Below, one piece after another: positions 18,242-28,342 of a stretch of DNA of 64,000 nt; within the stretch, counting starts at the first letter, position 1; every line of letters starts with the position of its first letter. This stretch comes from Geodermatophilus marinus (GTDB taxonomy: Bacteria > Actinomycetota > Actinomycetes > Mycobacteriales > Geodermatophilaceae), in assembly GCF_003428645.1 (NCBI RefSeq), contig NZ_QVQH01000026.1, forward strand, positions 1 to 64,000, read 5' to 3'. The position numbers and the translations under genes were made by a program. Below the pieces are notes generated by a model. It saw nothing but the letters and a program-made list of their open reading frames with translations, did not search any database and was not told the DNA's origin.

Positions 18242-20679
18242 GGCTCGGGCTCCTGCAGCGGGCCACCGCCGGAGGTGGTCGGGCCGGCCGCGCCGCTCCA
18301 CCGCCAGTCGCGGATCCCGGGCATGTCCTCGCCGTGGGTGCGGATGTACTGCCGGTGCTCGATGAGCTGGTCGGTGAGCGCCTCGCGGGCGTGCGCGGAG
18401 ACGTCGCGCAGCCGGGGGATGCGGTCGATGGCGCTGATGGCCAGGTTGAACCGGTCGATCCGGTTCATGACGCACATGTCGAACGGGGTGGTCGTCGTCC
18501 CCTCCTCGACGTAGCCGCGCACGTGCAGGTTCTCGTGGTTGGCCCGCCGGTAGGTGAGCCGGTGGATCAGCCACGGGTAGCCGTGGTAGGCGAACACGAT
18601 CGGCCGGTCGACGGTGAACAGCGCGTCGAAGGCGGCGTCGGACAGGCCGTGCGGGTGCTCCCGCTCGTCCTGCAGGCGCATGAGGTCGACGACGTTGACC
18701 ACCCGCACCCGCAGGTCCGGGAACCAGGCGCGCAGGATCTCCACCGCCGCCAGGGTCTCCATCGTGGGGACGTCGCCGGCGCAGGCCATGACCACGTCGG
18801 GTCGGGTCCCGGCGTCGCTGCTGGCCCAGTCCCAGATGCCGATGCCCTTGGTGCAGTGCACGATCGCCTGCTGCATGTCCAGGTACTGCAGGGCCCGCTG
18901 CTTGCCCGCCACGACCACGTTGACGTACTGCCGGGTGCGCAGGCAGTGGTCGGCCACCGACAGCAGGGTGTTGGCGTCCGGGGGGAGGTAGACCCGGATG
19001 ACGTCGGCCTTCTTGTTGACCACGTGGTCGATGAAGCCCGGGTCCTGGTGGGAGAACCCGTTGTGGTCCTGCCGCCACACGTGCGAGGTCAGCAGGTAGT
19101 TCAGCGACGCGATCGGCCGCCGCCACGGGATGCCGTTGGTCGTCTTCAGCCACTTGGCGTGCTGGTTGACCATCGAGTCGACGATGTGGATGAACGCCTC
19201 GTAGCACGAGAAGAACCCGTGCCGGCCGGTGAGCAGGTAGCCCTCCAGCCAGCCCTGGCAGGTGTGCTCGGAGAGGATCTCCATGACCCGCCCGTCCGGG
19301 GCCAGGGAGTCGTCGTCCGGGCGGCGCTCGGCCACCCAGGCCCGGTCCGTGGCCTCGAGGACGGCGCCGAGCCGGTTGGAGTTGTTCTCGTCGGGCGCGA
19401 ACACGCGGAAGTTGCCGCCGTTGCGCCGCACCACGTCGCGCAGGAAGGTGCCCAGCACGCGGGTGGCCTCCACCGCGCCGGTGCCCGGCTCCGGCACCGG
19501 GACGGCGTAGGCGCGGAAGTCCGGCAGCCGCAGGTCGACCAGGAGCTTCCCGCCGTTGGCGTGCAGGTTGGCGCTCATCCGCCGCTCCCCGGCCGGGTGC
19601 AGGTCCCGGACCAGGGGCACGGGCGCACCGGCCTCGTCGAAGAGCTCCTCGGGCCGGTAGCTGCGCAGCCACTCCTCGAGCACCGCCCGGTGGGCGTCGT
19701 CCTCGCGCGCGTTGGCGAACGGGACCTGGTGGGACCGCCACGACCCCTCGACCCGGTGCCCGTCGACCTCCGCGGGCCCCGTCCACCCCTTGGGGGAGCG
19801 CAGCACGATCATCGGCCACCGGGGCCGCGTTCCGTCGCCGTCCCGCCGGGCCCGCCGCTGGACGGCGGCGATCTCGTCGAGGCAGGCGTCGAGCGCGGCG
19901 GCGAACTCCTGGTGCATCCGGGCGGGGTCGTCCCCGGCCACCAGGTACGGGGTGTGGCCGTAGCCGCGCATCAGCTCCAGCAGCTCGTCGTCGCCGATGC
20001 GGGCCAGCACGGTGGGGTTGGCGATCTTGTAGCCGTTGAGGTGCAGGACCGGCAGGACGGCGCCGTCCCGGCGGGGGTCGAGGAACTTGTTCGAGTGCCA
20101 GCTCGCCGCCAGCGGCCCGGTCTCGGCCTCGCCGTCCCCGACGACCGCGGCGACGACCAGGTCGGGGTTGTCGAACGCCGCGCCGTAGGCGTGCGAGAGC
20201 GCGTAGCCGAGCTCGCCGCCCTCGTGGATGGAGCCCGGGGTCTCCGGCGCCACGTGGCTGGGGATGCCGCCCGGGAAGGAGAACTGGGTGAACAGCCGGT
20301 CCAGGCCCTCGGCGTCCTGCGAGACGTCGGGGTAGACCTCGCTGTAGGTGCCCTCCAGCCAGGCGGCCGCCACCGGCCCCGGCCCGCCGTGCCCGGGGCC
20401 CATCACGTAGACCATGTCCAGGTCGCGGGCGGTGATGGCCCGGTTGAGGTGCGCGTAGACGAAGTTCAGCCCCGGCGTGGTGCCCCAGTGCCCGAGCAGC
20501 CGCGGCTTGACGTGCTCCGGGCGCAGCGGCTCGCGCAGCAGCGGGTTGCCCATGAGGTAGATCTGGCCCACCGAGAGGTAGTTGGCCGCCCGCCACCAGG
20601 CGTGGACGGCGTGCAGCTCCTCCCCGGACAGCGGGCCGCCGCCCGCCTCCACGACCGCGGCCTCCACCTGCACGTCCAT
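18238..20679 (-). CDS. xfp: Phosphoketolase (xylulose-5-P / fructose-6-P, thiamine-diphosphate enzyme)
   Basis: A protein of about 813 residues, the normal size for D-xylulose-5-phosphate/fructose-6-phosphate phosphoketolase. Diagnostic segments are [45 protein letters not shown] (ThDP site), LVDLRLPDF and [17 protein letters not shown]. It splits xylulose-5-P or fructose-6-P with phosphate to acetyl phosphate plus an aldose phosphate. I prefer the ATG at 20679 ([12 protein letters not shown]) with GGGAG upstream over a longer frame to 20742. It is followed by acetate kinase with overlap, and is divergent from the cation ATPase gene, an arrangement that suggests shared control of low-energy metabolism. 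Confidence 0.95.
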   Translation of the reverse strand: MDVQVEAAVVEAGGGPLSGEELHAVHAWWRAANYLSVGQIYLMGNPLLREPLRPEHVKPRLLGHWGTTPGLNFVYAHLNRAITARDLDMVYVMGPGHGGPGPVAAAWLEGTYSEVYPDVSQDAEGLDRLFTQFSFPGGIPSHVAPETPGSIHEGGELGYALSHAYGAAFDNPDLVVAAVVGDGEAETGPLAASWHSNKFLDPRRDGAVLPVLHLNGYKIANPTVLARIGDDELLELMRGYGHTPYLVAGDDPARMHQEFAAALDACLDEIAAVQRRARRDGDGTRPRWPMIVLRSPKGWTGPAEVDGHRVEGSWRSHQVPFANAREDDAHRAVLEEWLRSYRPEELFDEAGAPVPLVRDLHPAGERRMSANLHANGGKLLVDLRLPDFRAYAVPVPEPGTGAVEATRVLGTFLRDVVRRNGGNFRVFAPDENNSNRLGAVLEATDRAWVAERRPDDDSLAPDGRVMEILSEHTCQGWLEGYLLTGRHGFFSCYEAFIHIVDSMVNQHAKWLKTTNGIPWRRPIASLNYLLTSHVWRQDHNGFSHQDPGFIDHVVNKKADVIRVYLPPDANTLLSVADHCLRTRQYVNVVVAGKQRALQYLDMQQAIVHCTKGIGIWDWASSDAGTRPDVVMACAGDVPTMETLAAVEILRAWFPDLRVRVVNVVDLMRLQDEREHPHGLSDAAFDALFTVDRPIVFAYHGYPWLIHRLTYRRANHENLHVRGYVEEGTTTTPFDMCVMNRIDRFNLAISAIDRIPRLRDVSAHAREALTDQLIEHRQYIRTHGEDMPGIRDWRWSGAAGPTTSGGGPLQEPEP

Positions 20680-20786
20680 GCCTGCACTCCCGGGGTCGTC
20701 GGCGCCGCTCGGCGGGGCGCGGCCCTGCCGGCCCCGGTCCACCGTGCCCGGTCGGGCGGCCGGGAGCCAGCGGGCCGGGCGTCCCG

Positions 20787-20800
20787 AGGGCCCGGGTCCT
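20787..20800. promoter_or_regulatory. Imperfect palindrome between the phosphoketolase and cation-ATPase genes
   Basis: AGGGCCCGGGTCCT lies in the 164-bp divergent gap and is a 14-bp palindrome apart from one mispaired position. It could serve both promoters. GC-rich palindromes occur often by chance at this base composition, so this is only a candidate. Confidence 0.25.
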
Positions 20801-20843
20801 AGGTCACTGTCCGGCCGGTTGCCGGGCTGCGGAGGCTCGGTCC

Positions 20844-23583
20844 ATGACGTTGCCCGCCGAGGACGTCCGTGCCGCGGTCGGCTCCGCGCACCACGAGCTG
20901 CCCGCCCACGAGGTCCTCCTGCTCCTGGAGACCCACCCCGAGCGGGGGCTGTCGACCGAGGAGGCCCGCAGGCGCCGCGAGGTGGTGGGACGCAACACGC
21001 TGCCGCGGATCGGCCGCCGCGGCCCCTGGCTGCGATTCCTCCTGCAGTTCCACCACCCGCTGATCTACGTGCTGCTCGCCGCGGCCGCGGCCACGCTCGC
21101 GCTCGGCGACGTCGTGGACTCCGGCGTGATCCTCGCCGTCGTGCTGGTCAACGCCGTCATCGGCTTCGTGCAGGAGTCCCGCGCCGAGCGGGCCCTGGAC
21201 GCCCTCATGGCGATGGTGCGCACCGAGACGACGGTCCTGCGCGACGGCCGGCGGCACCGCATCTCCTCCGACGACCTGGTCCCGGGCGACGTGGTGGTGG
21301 TGGAGGCCGGGGACAAGGTGCCGGCCGACCTGCGACTGGTGACGGTGCACGAGCTGGAGATCGACGAGTCCGCGCTCACGGGCGAGTCGCTCGCGGTGGC
21401 CAAGTCCCCGGTCGAGCTCCCGGCAGGGACGGTGTTGGGCGACCGAGCCAACATGGCGTGGTCCGGCAGCCTGGCCACCCGCGGCCGGGGCCGCGGGGTG
21501 GTGGTGGCCACCGGCGGGGACACCGAGATGGGCCACATCAACCGCCTGGTCGGCGAGGCCCACGTCCTGGAGACCCCGCTCACCCGCAAGATCGGCCGCT
21601 TCAGCCGCGTGCTCACCGTCGTGGTCCTGGGGCTCGCCGCGGTCACGTTCCTCCTCGGCACGGTGCGCGGGGAGCCACCGGCCGACATGCTCACCGCGGC
21701 GGTGGCGCTGGCCGTCGGGGCGATCCCCGAGGGGCTCCCGGCCGTCGTCACCATCACCCTGGCGATCGGCGTGGCGCGCATGGCGCGCCGCCGGGCGATC
21801 ATCCGCCGGCTGCCCGCGGTCGAGACGCTGGGCAGCACGACGGTGATCTGCACGGACAAGACCGGCACGCTGACCGCCAACGCCATGACCGTCACCGCGG
21901 TCGTGGCCGGCGGCCGGGCCTACGCGCTCACCGGCACCGGGTACGGGGCCGAGGGCAGGGTGCTGCTCGGCGGGGAGCCGGCCGACCCGGCCACCGACGC
22001 CGCGCTGCGCGAGTGCCTGGTCGCCGGCGCGCTGTGCAACGACAGCCGGCTGACCGACCGGGAGGGCACCCGGGAGGTGGTCGGCGACCCCACCGAGGCC
22101 GGGCTGCTGGTCTCGGCGGAGAAGGCGGGCCTGGACCCGGCCGCGCTGCGGGCCGCGCTGCCCCGCGTCGACGCGATCCCCTTCGACTCCGACCGGCGCT
22201 GGATGGCGACCCTGCACGCGGACGGGAACGGCCGGGTCGTCGCCTACGTCAAGGGTGCCGTGGAGCGGCTGCTCGACATGGCCGTCGACGAGCTGCGCGC
22301 GGACGGTTCCACGGGACCGGTGGACGTCGACGCCGTGCACCGCGTGACCGGCCAGCTGAGCGGGCGGGCGCTGCGGGTGCTGGCCATGGGGCGGGTGGAG
22401 CTGCCCCCCGGCACGACCGGGCTGCCCGCGGAGCTGCTCGCCGGCCGGGTCACCCTGCTCGGCGTCCAGGGCATGCTCGACCCGCCGCGCCCGGAAGCCC
22501 TCACCGCGGTGGCCGCCTGCCGGGAGGCCGGCATCCACGTCGTGATGATCACCGGCGACCACGCCGGCACCGCCCGGGCCGTCGCCGGGCAGTTCGGCCT
22601 CGGGGACGGCGGGGCGGGCGGGGAGGTCCCGGTGGTGACCGGCGCCGAGCTGGCCGACCTGCCGGCCGCCGAGCTGCCCGAGGTCGCGCGCCGGACGGCG
22701 GTCTTCGCCCGGGTCGACCCCGAGCAGAAGCTGCGGCTGGTGGAGACGCTGCAGGAGCAGGACCACGTGGTCGCGATGACCGGCGACGGGGTGAACGACG
22801 CCCCGCCCTGCGCCGGGCCGACATCGGGGTGGCCATGGGCCGGGGCGGCACCGAGGTGGCCAAGGAGGCCGCCGACATGGTCCTCACCGACGACGACTTC
22901 GCCACCATCGAGGCCGCCGTCGAGGAGGGGCGGGGCGTCTTCGACAACCTCCGCAAGTTCATCACCTTCATGCTGCCGACCAGCTTCGGGCAGGGCCTGG
23001 TCATCCTCGTCGCGGTGGTCCTGGCCGCGACGCTGCCGGTGCTGCCGGCGCAGGTCCTCTGGGTGAACATGACCACCGCCGTCGCCCTGGGCATCGTGCT
23101 GGCCTTCGAGCCGCTCGAGGAGGGGATCATGCGGCGGCCCCCGTGCCGCCGTCCCGGCCGCTGCTGACCGGGGAGCTGGCCGCGCGCATCGTGCTGGTCT
23201 CGGCGCTCATGGTGGTCGGCGCCTTCGGCCTGTTCGAGTGGGCGCTGGCCCGGGGCGAACCGCTCCCGGTCGCGCGCACGGTGGCGGTCGACGTGTTCGT
23301 CGTCGTCCAGGTCGCCTACCTGCTCAGCTGCCGGTCGCTGGAGCGCTCGGTGCTCGCCGTCGGCCTGCTGAGCAACCGGTGGCTGCTGGTCGGGGTGGCC
23401 GCCATGCTGGCCCTGCAGCTGCTGTTCACCTACGCCCCGTGGATGAACACCCTGTTCGACAGCGCGCCGGTCGACCCGGTGTGGTGGCTGTGGGTGACCG
23501 GCGTGGGCGTCGTCGTCCACCTGGTCGTCGAGGCGGAGAAGGCGCTGCGCCGGTCGCGGCGCCGCCGGTCCGCTGGACCCTGA
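20844..23583 (+). pseudogene. P-type cation-transporting ATPase (P2-like), two frameshifts as sequenced
   Basis: Joined across two frames shifts this is a roughly 913-residue ATPase of the Ca2+/Na+,K+-like P2 class: an N-terminal cation-ATPase domain, LTGES near residue 179 (actuator), PEGLPA in the membrane, the phosphorylated aspartate in DKTGTLT (residue 338) and TGDGVNDAP. Immediately after VNDAP a base is missing near 22806 (GCCCCGCCC for GCCCCGGCC); a second is missing near 23143. Restoring each gives normal family sequence (ALRRADIGVAMGRGGTEVAKEAADMVL, then RRPPVPPSRPLLTGELAARI). Everything else is intact, so either sequencing errors in G/C runs or very recent loss. It would pump Ca2+ or another cation using ATP, and is divergent from phosphoketolase. 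Confidence 0.85.
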
Positions 23584-23653
23584 GCGGACCCGGCAGCACA
23601 CTCGCAGGCGCCGAACCCGGCCCGTCAGCGCCGACCGAGAGGGTTGCCCCACG

Positions 23654-24961
23654 ATGCCGTCCAGCACGATGCCCACCGACCACGTCCCCGCCTCCCCGGA
23701 GAGCGTGTTCACCTACGGCGCGCCGCAGCTGAAGTTCGGCCCCGGCGCCTCGGACGAGATCGGGTACGACCTCAGCCAGACGGGGGCGAGGCGGGTCCTC
23801 GTCGTCACCGATCCCGGCGTGGCCGCCACCGGCCACCCGCAGCGGGTGGCCGACCAGATGGAGCGCTTCGGCATCGAGGCCGTGGTGTACGACCGGGCGC
23901 GCGTCGAGCCGACCGACGAGAGCCTGCAGGAGGCCGTCGCGTGGGCCCGCGAGCACGGGCCGTGGGACGCCTTCGTCGCCGTCGGCGGCGGGTCGAGCAT
24001 CGACACCGCGAAGGCCGTCGACCTGCTCACCAGCAACCCCGGCGAGCTCATGGACTACGTCAACGCCCCGGTCGGCGGGGGCCGCGCGCCGGTCAACCCG
24101 CTGGCCCCGCTGGTCGCCGTCCCCACGACCACGGGCACCGGCGCGGAGAGCACCACGATCTGCGTGCTCGACGTGCTCTCCCTCAAGGTCAAGACCGGCA
24201 TCAGCCACGCCCGCCTGCGGCCCGCGCTGGCGGTCGTGGACCCCGCGCTCACCCGCAGCCAGCCGGCCGGGGTGACCGCCGCCTCCGGCATGGACATCCT
24301 CTGCCACGCCCTGGAGAGCTACACCGCCCGGCCCTACACCACCTACGAGCGCAAGCAGCCCGAGCAGCGGGTGCCCTACTGCGGGGCCAACCCGATCGCC
24401 GACATGTGGGCGGAGAAGGCGATGTCCCTGCTGGCCGGCTCGTTCCGGCAGGCCGTGCGGCACGGCGAGGACGAGGCCGCGCGGGCCGACATGGCGATGG
24501 CCGCCACCTTCGCCGGGATGGGCTTCGGCAACGCCGGGGTGCACATTCCGCACGCCAACGCCTACCCCGTCGCCGGGCGGGTGAAGGACTTCCACCCCAA
24601 GGACTACCCCGCCGACGAGCCGATGGTGCCGCACGGCATGTCCGTCGCCCTGACCGCGCCGGAGGCCTTCCGGTTCACCTTCGACGCCGACCCGGAGCGG
24701 CACCTGCGGGCCGCCCGCCTGCTCGACCCGGCCGCCGAGCAGACCGACGACCCGCGCGAGTTCCTGCCCGCCGTGCTCACCGCGCTGATGCGCGACATCG
24801 ACATCCCGGCCGGGCTGGGCGCGGTGGGCTACGACGAGGGCGACGTCCCCGACCTGGTCGAGGGGGCGATGAAGCAGCAGCGGCTGCTGGCCACCGCCCC
24901 CCGGGACGTCACCGCGGACGACGTCGCCGGGATCCTGCGCCGGTCGATGCAGCTCTGGTGA
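23654..24961 (+). CDS. Hydroxyacid-oxoacid transhydrogenase-like iron-containing alcohol dehydrogenase
   Basis: A 435-residue group III alcohol dehydrogenase. GGGSSIDTAK and the following PTTTGTGAE form the nucleotide-binding region; metal ligands lie in SGMDILCHALESYTARPY and VPHGMSVALTAPE. The long AESTTICVLDV...KVKTGISHARLRP region and the YTTYERKQPEQRVPYCGANPIAD insertion match hydroxyacid-oxoacid transhydrogenase (ADHFE1 in animals), which oxidises 4-hydroxybutyrate to succinate semialdehyde while reducing 2-oxoglutarate to D-2-hydroxyglutarate. It ends 45 bp before a flavo-Fe-S dehydrogenase of the type that re-oxidises D-2-hydroxy acids, so the two probably work as a pair. A plain alcohol dehydrogenase role is the alternative. 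Confidence 0.85.
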   Translation: MPSSTMPTDHVPASPESVFTYGAPQLKFGPGASDEIGYDLSQTGARRVLVVTDPGVAATGHPQRVADQMERFGIEAVVYDRARVEPTDESLQEAVAWAREHGPWDAFVAVGGGSSIDTAKAVDLLTSNPGELMDYVNAPVGGGRAPVNPLAPLVAVPTTTGTGAESTTICVLDVLSLKVKTGISHARLRPALAVVDPALTRSQPAGVTAASGMDILCHALESYTARPYTTYERKQPEQRVPYCGANPIADMWAEKAMSLLAGSFRQAVRHGEDEAARADMAMAATFAGMGFGNAGVHIPHANAYPVAGRVKDFHPKDYPADEPMVPHGMSVALTAPEAFRFTFDADPERHLRAARLLDPAAEQTDDPREFLPAVLTALMRDIDIPAGLGAVGYDEGDVPDLVEGAMKQQRLLATAPRDVTADDVAGILRRSMQLW

Positions 24962-25006
24962 GGGTCCGGTCCCGGGTCCCGCGCGGCCGGGGGTGAGACT
25001 GGCGGG

Positions 25007-27823
25007 GTGACCGCGACCGACGCCGACCTGCTCGCCGCGCTGGACCGGGCGGGGGTGGCCGACGCCGATGCCTCCGGCCTGGCCCGGGCGCTCTACTCCT
25101 CCGACGGCTCGCTGTACCGGGTGCTGCCCCGCGCGGTGGTCCGCCCCCGGCACGCCGACGAGATCGACGCGACCCTCGCGGTGTGCCGGGAGCTCGGCGT
25201 CCCCCTCACCGCCCGGGGCGCCGGCACCTCCATCGCCGGCAACGCGGTGGGCCCCGGGGTCGTGCTCGACACCAGCCGGTACCTCGCCCGCGTGCACGGC
25301 ATCGACGCGGAGGCCCGGACCGCGACCGTCGACCCGGGCGTGGTGCAGGCGGCGCTGCAGGCGGCGGCCCGCCCGCACGGGCTGCGCTTCGGCCCCGACC
25401 CGAGCACCGCCAACCGGTGCACCGTCGGCGGGATGATCGGCAACAACGCCTGCGGCTCGCGGGCGCTGGGCTACGGCCGGACGTCGGACAACGTGGTGGG
25501 CCTCGACGTCGTCACCGGCACCGGGGAGGGGCTGGTCCTCGACGGCGGGCCCGCCGGCGGGGACGGCGTGGCCGGCCGGCTGCGGCGGCTGGTCGACGGC
25601 GACCTGGCCCTCGTCCGCACCGAGCTGGGCCGCTTCGGCCGGCAGGTCTCCGGCTACGGCCTGGAGCACCTGCTGCCCGAGCGCGGGGCCGACCTCGCCC
25701 GCGCCCTGGTGGGCAGCGAGGGGACGCTGGCGCTGGTGCGGCGGGCCACCGTCCGGCTGGTCGCCGACGCGCCGTTCCGGGGGCTGGTCGTGCTCGGCTA
25801 CCCGACGATGGCCGACGCCGCCGACGCCACGCCGGCGCTGCTGCGGCACGAGCCCACGGCCGTGGAGGGGCTCGACCAGCGGATCGTGCAGCGGCTGCGC
25901 GACGTCCCGGCGGCCGTGGTGCCCGAGCTGCCCCGCGGCGGGGGGTGGCTGGTCGTCGAGGTCACCGGGGGGACCGCCGCCGAGGTCGAGGACCGCGCCC
26001 GCCGGGTGCTGGCCGACGCGGCCGCGCTCGACTCCCTCGTGGTGACCGACCCGGCCGAGGCGGCGGCGATCTGGCGGATCCGCGAGGACGGCGCCGGGCT
26101 GGCCGCCCGCACGCCCGACGGGCGCCCGGCGCACGCCGGGTGGGAGGACGCCGCCGTGCCGGTCGAGGGGCTCGGGGACTACCTGCGCGGGTTCGAGGCG
26201 CTGCTCGACGAGCACGGCCTGCAGGGCGTCCCCTACGGCCACTTCGGGGACGGCTGCGTGCACGTCCGCATCGACTTCCCCCTCGGCGCGGGCCCCGACC
26301 GCGGCCGCGGCGCCTACCGGGCCTTCGTCACCGACGCCGCCGCGCTGGTCGCCCGGCACGGCGGGTCCATGTCCGGGGAGCACGGGGACGGCCGGGCCCG
26401 CAGCGAGCTGCTCGGCCACATGTACTCCCCCGCGGCGCTGGACCTCTTCGCCCGCGTCAAGGGGCTGTTCGACCCCGACGACGTGCTCAACCCGGGGGTG
26501 CTGGTCCGGCCCGCCCCGGTGGACGCCGACATCCGGGTGGCCGACGCCCCCCGCCGCAGCGCCGGCCTGGCCTTCGCCTACCGGCACGACGGCGGCGACC
26601 TCTCCACCGCGCTGCACCGCTGCACCGGGGTCGGGAAGTGCCGGGCCGACCTGCCCGCGGCCGGCGGGGTCATGTGCCCGTCGTGGCCGGCCACCCGGGA
26701 GGAGAAGGACACCACCCGCGGCCGGGCCCGGGTGCTGCAGGAGATGCTCGCCCCCGGCGGCCCGGTGCGCGACTGGCGCTCCCCCGAGGTGCACGCGGCG
26801 CTGGACCTGTGCCTGTCCTGCAAGGGCTGCTCCCGGGACTGCCCGACCGGCGTGGACATGGCGACGTACAAGGCCGAGGTCCTGCACCAGGCCTACCGGC
26901 GGCGGCTGCGCCCGCGCGCGCACTACACGCTGGGCCGGCTGCCCCGCTGGGCCGACCTCGCTGCGCGGGCGCCCCGGCTGGTCAACGCGGTGATGGCCTC
27001 CCGGCTCGGCGGCCGGTTGGCCAGGTGGGGGGCGGGCGTGGACCAGCGCCGCGACCTGCCCGCCTTCGCCGGCCGGACCTTCCGCGCCCGGTGGGCCGAC
27101 CGCGGCCCGGGGCCCGCGACCGGGGCCCCGGTGGCGCTGTGGGTGGACTCCTTCACCGACCACTTCGCCCCGGAGGTGGCCGAGGCCGCCGTCACCGTGC
27201 TGGAGCGGGCCGGCTACCGGGTGCAGGTGCCGCCGGCCGACACCTGCTGCGGGCTGACCTGGATCACCACCGGGCAGCTCGACGCCGCCCGCCGCACGCT
27301 GACCCGCACCGTGGAGCTGCTCGGCCCCCTGGCCGCGGCCGGGGTGCCGGTGGTCGGCCTGGAGCCCTCCTGCACCGCGGTGCTGCGGCACGAGGCCCGC
27401 GAGCTCGTCGGCGGGGAGGCCGCCGAGGCGGTCGCGCGCGCCACCCGGACGCTGGCCGAGCTGCTGCGCGACAACCCGGGCTGGACACCGCCGTCCCTCG
27501 CCGGGCTGGAGGTGGTGGCCCAGCCGCACTGCCACCACCACGCCGTGCTGGGCTGGGCGGCCGACGAGCGGCTGCTGCGCGACGCCGGCGCCGCGCTGCG
27601 CCGGGTGGGCGGCTGCTGCGGGCTGGCGGGGAACTGGGGGGTCGAGCGGGGCCACCACGACGTGTCGGTCGCCATCGCCGGCCAGCAGCTGCTGCCCGCC
27701 GTCGCCGAGGCCGGCCCGGACGCCGTCGTCCTGGCCGACGGGTTCTCCTGCCGTACCCAGCTCGACCAGCTGGCCGGCCGCACCTCCCTGCACCTCGCCC
27801 AGCTGCTCGCCGGCCGGGCCTGA
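25007..27823 (+). CDS. FAD/Fe-S D-2-hydroxyacid dehydrogenase (YdiJ/GlcD-GlcF fusion type)
   Basis: A 938-residue fusion. Residues about 35-210 are a PCMH-type FAD domain (ARGAGTSIAGNAVG, GGMIGNNACGSRALGYGRTSDN); about 220-500 a FAD-oxidase C-terminal domain (YGHFGDGCVHVRIDF, SGEHGDGRAR); about 540-640 a ferredoxin-like domain (CTGVGKCR, CLSCKGCSRDCPTGVD); and about 700-935 a CCG cysteine-rich domain (DTCCGLTW, GGCCGLAGNWG). E. coli YdiJ has this order and is reported, as I recall, to oxidise D-2-hydroxyglutarate; other members oxidise D-lactate or glycolate. The start is GTG 25007. The adjacent transhydrogenase would supply D-2-hydroxyglutarate, favouring that substrate. Electrons would go to quinone or an electron-transfer protein. 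Confidence 0.86.
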   Translation: MTATDADLLAALDRAGVADADASGLARALYSSDGSLYRVLPRAVVRPRHADEIDATLAVCRELGVPLTARGAGTSIAGNAVGPGVVLDTSRYLARVHGIDAEARTATVDPGVVQAALQAAARPHGLRFGPDPSTANRCTVGGMIGNNACGSRALGYGRTSDNVVGLDVVTGTGEGLVLDGGPAGGDGVAGRLRRLVDGDLALVRTELGRFGRQVSGYGLEHLLPERGADLARALVGSEGTLALVRRATVRLVADAPFRGLVVLGYPTMADAADATPALLRHEPTAVEGLDQRIVQRLRDVPAAVVPELPRGGGWLVVEVTGGTAAEVEDRARRVLADAAALDSLVVTDPAEAAAIWRIREDGAGLAARTPDGRPAHAGWEDAAVPVEGLGDYLRGFEALLDEHGLQGVPYGHFGDGCVHVRIDFPLGAGPDRGRGAYRAFVTDAAALVARHGGSMSGEHGDGRARSELLGHMYSPAALDLFARVKGLFDPDDVLNPGVLVRPAPVDADIRVADAPRRSAGLAFAYRHDGGDLSTALHRCTGVGKCRADLPAAGGVMCPSWPATREEKDTTRGRARVLQEMLAPGGPVRDWRSPEVHAALDLCLSCKGCSRDCPTGVDMATYKAEVLHQAYRRRLRPRAHYTLGRLPRWADLAARAPRLVNAVMASRLGGRLARWGAGVDQRRDLPAFAGRTFRARWADRGPGPATGAPVALWVDSFTDHFAPEVAEAAVTVLERAGYRVQVPPADTCCGLTWITTGQLDAARRTLTRTVELLGPLAAAGVPVVGLEPSCTAVLRHEARELVGGEAAEAVARATRTLAELLRDNPGWTPPSLAGLEVVAQPHCHHHAVLGWAADERLLRDAGAALRRVGGCCGLAGNWGVERGHHDVSVAIAGQQLLPAVAEAGPDAVVLADGFSCRTQLDQLAGRTSLHLAQLLAGRA

Positions 27824-27852
27824 ACGGCACCGGGGTCTGCGACGATGCGGGC

Positions 27853-28338
27853 GTGGAGCTCGAGGAGACCCTGCTGCCCGGCGTCGGCGTCCGCTACGAG
27901 CTGCAGACGCGGGCGGGCCAGGTGCTGGCCATCGTCGTCCAGCGCGACGGCGGGGCGGAGGCCGCCGTCTACGACCGCCGCGACCCCGACCGCGCGCTCG
28001 GGGTGGTACGCCTGGAGCCCGAGGAGGCCGACGCGGTGGCCGAGGTGCTCGGCGCGCCACGGCTGACCCAGCGCTTCGCCGACCTCTCCAAGGAGGTGCC
28101 CGGGCTGGAGTCCGGGCGCTTCCCGATCCGCCCGGGCTCGGCCTTCGCCGGGCGGCCGTTGGGCGACACACGGGCCCGGACCCTCACCGGCTGCTCGATC
28201 GTGGCCATCGTCCGCGACACCGACGTCGTCCCCTCCCCCGGTCCCGGCGACCTGCTGCAGCCAGGGGACGTGCTGGTCGCCATCGGCTCGGAGTCCGGGT
28301 TGGAGCAGCTCGAGCACCGGCTGGCCCGGCCGGCCTGA
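27853..28338 (+). CDS. khtT: KhtT-like regulatory subunit of a K+/H+ antiporter (RCK_C/TrkA_C domain)
   Basis: A 161-residue cytosolic protein starting at GTG 27853, before ELEETLLPGVGVRYEL. The N-terminal 75 residues are the KhtT-type domain; residues about 80-160 are an RCK_C (TrkA C-terminal) ligand-binding domain (FPIRPGSAFAGRPLGDT...PGPGDLLQPGDVLVAIGS). Such subunits gate a membrane antiporter in response to nucleotides such as c-di-AMP or NAD(H) (family knowledge). The antiporter gene starts 4 bp downstream. The TrkA_N NAD-binding domain is absent, as in Bacillus KhtT. Confidence 0.84.
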   Translation: MELEETLLPGVGVRYELQTRAGQVLAIVVQRDGGAEAAVYDRRDPDRALGVVRLEPEEADAVAEVLGAPRLTQRFADLSKEVPGLESGRFPIRPGSAFAGRPLGDTRARTLTGCSIVAIVRDTDVVPSPGPGDLLQPGDVLVAIGSESGLEQLEHRLARPA

Positions 28339-28342
28339 GCCG

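Noticed and set aside
20787..20800. A DosR/DevR-type box between the phosphoketolase and ATPase genes.
   Set aside because: The palindrome is imperfect and lacks the central A/T bases expected for such boxes; no regulator is nearby.
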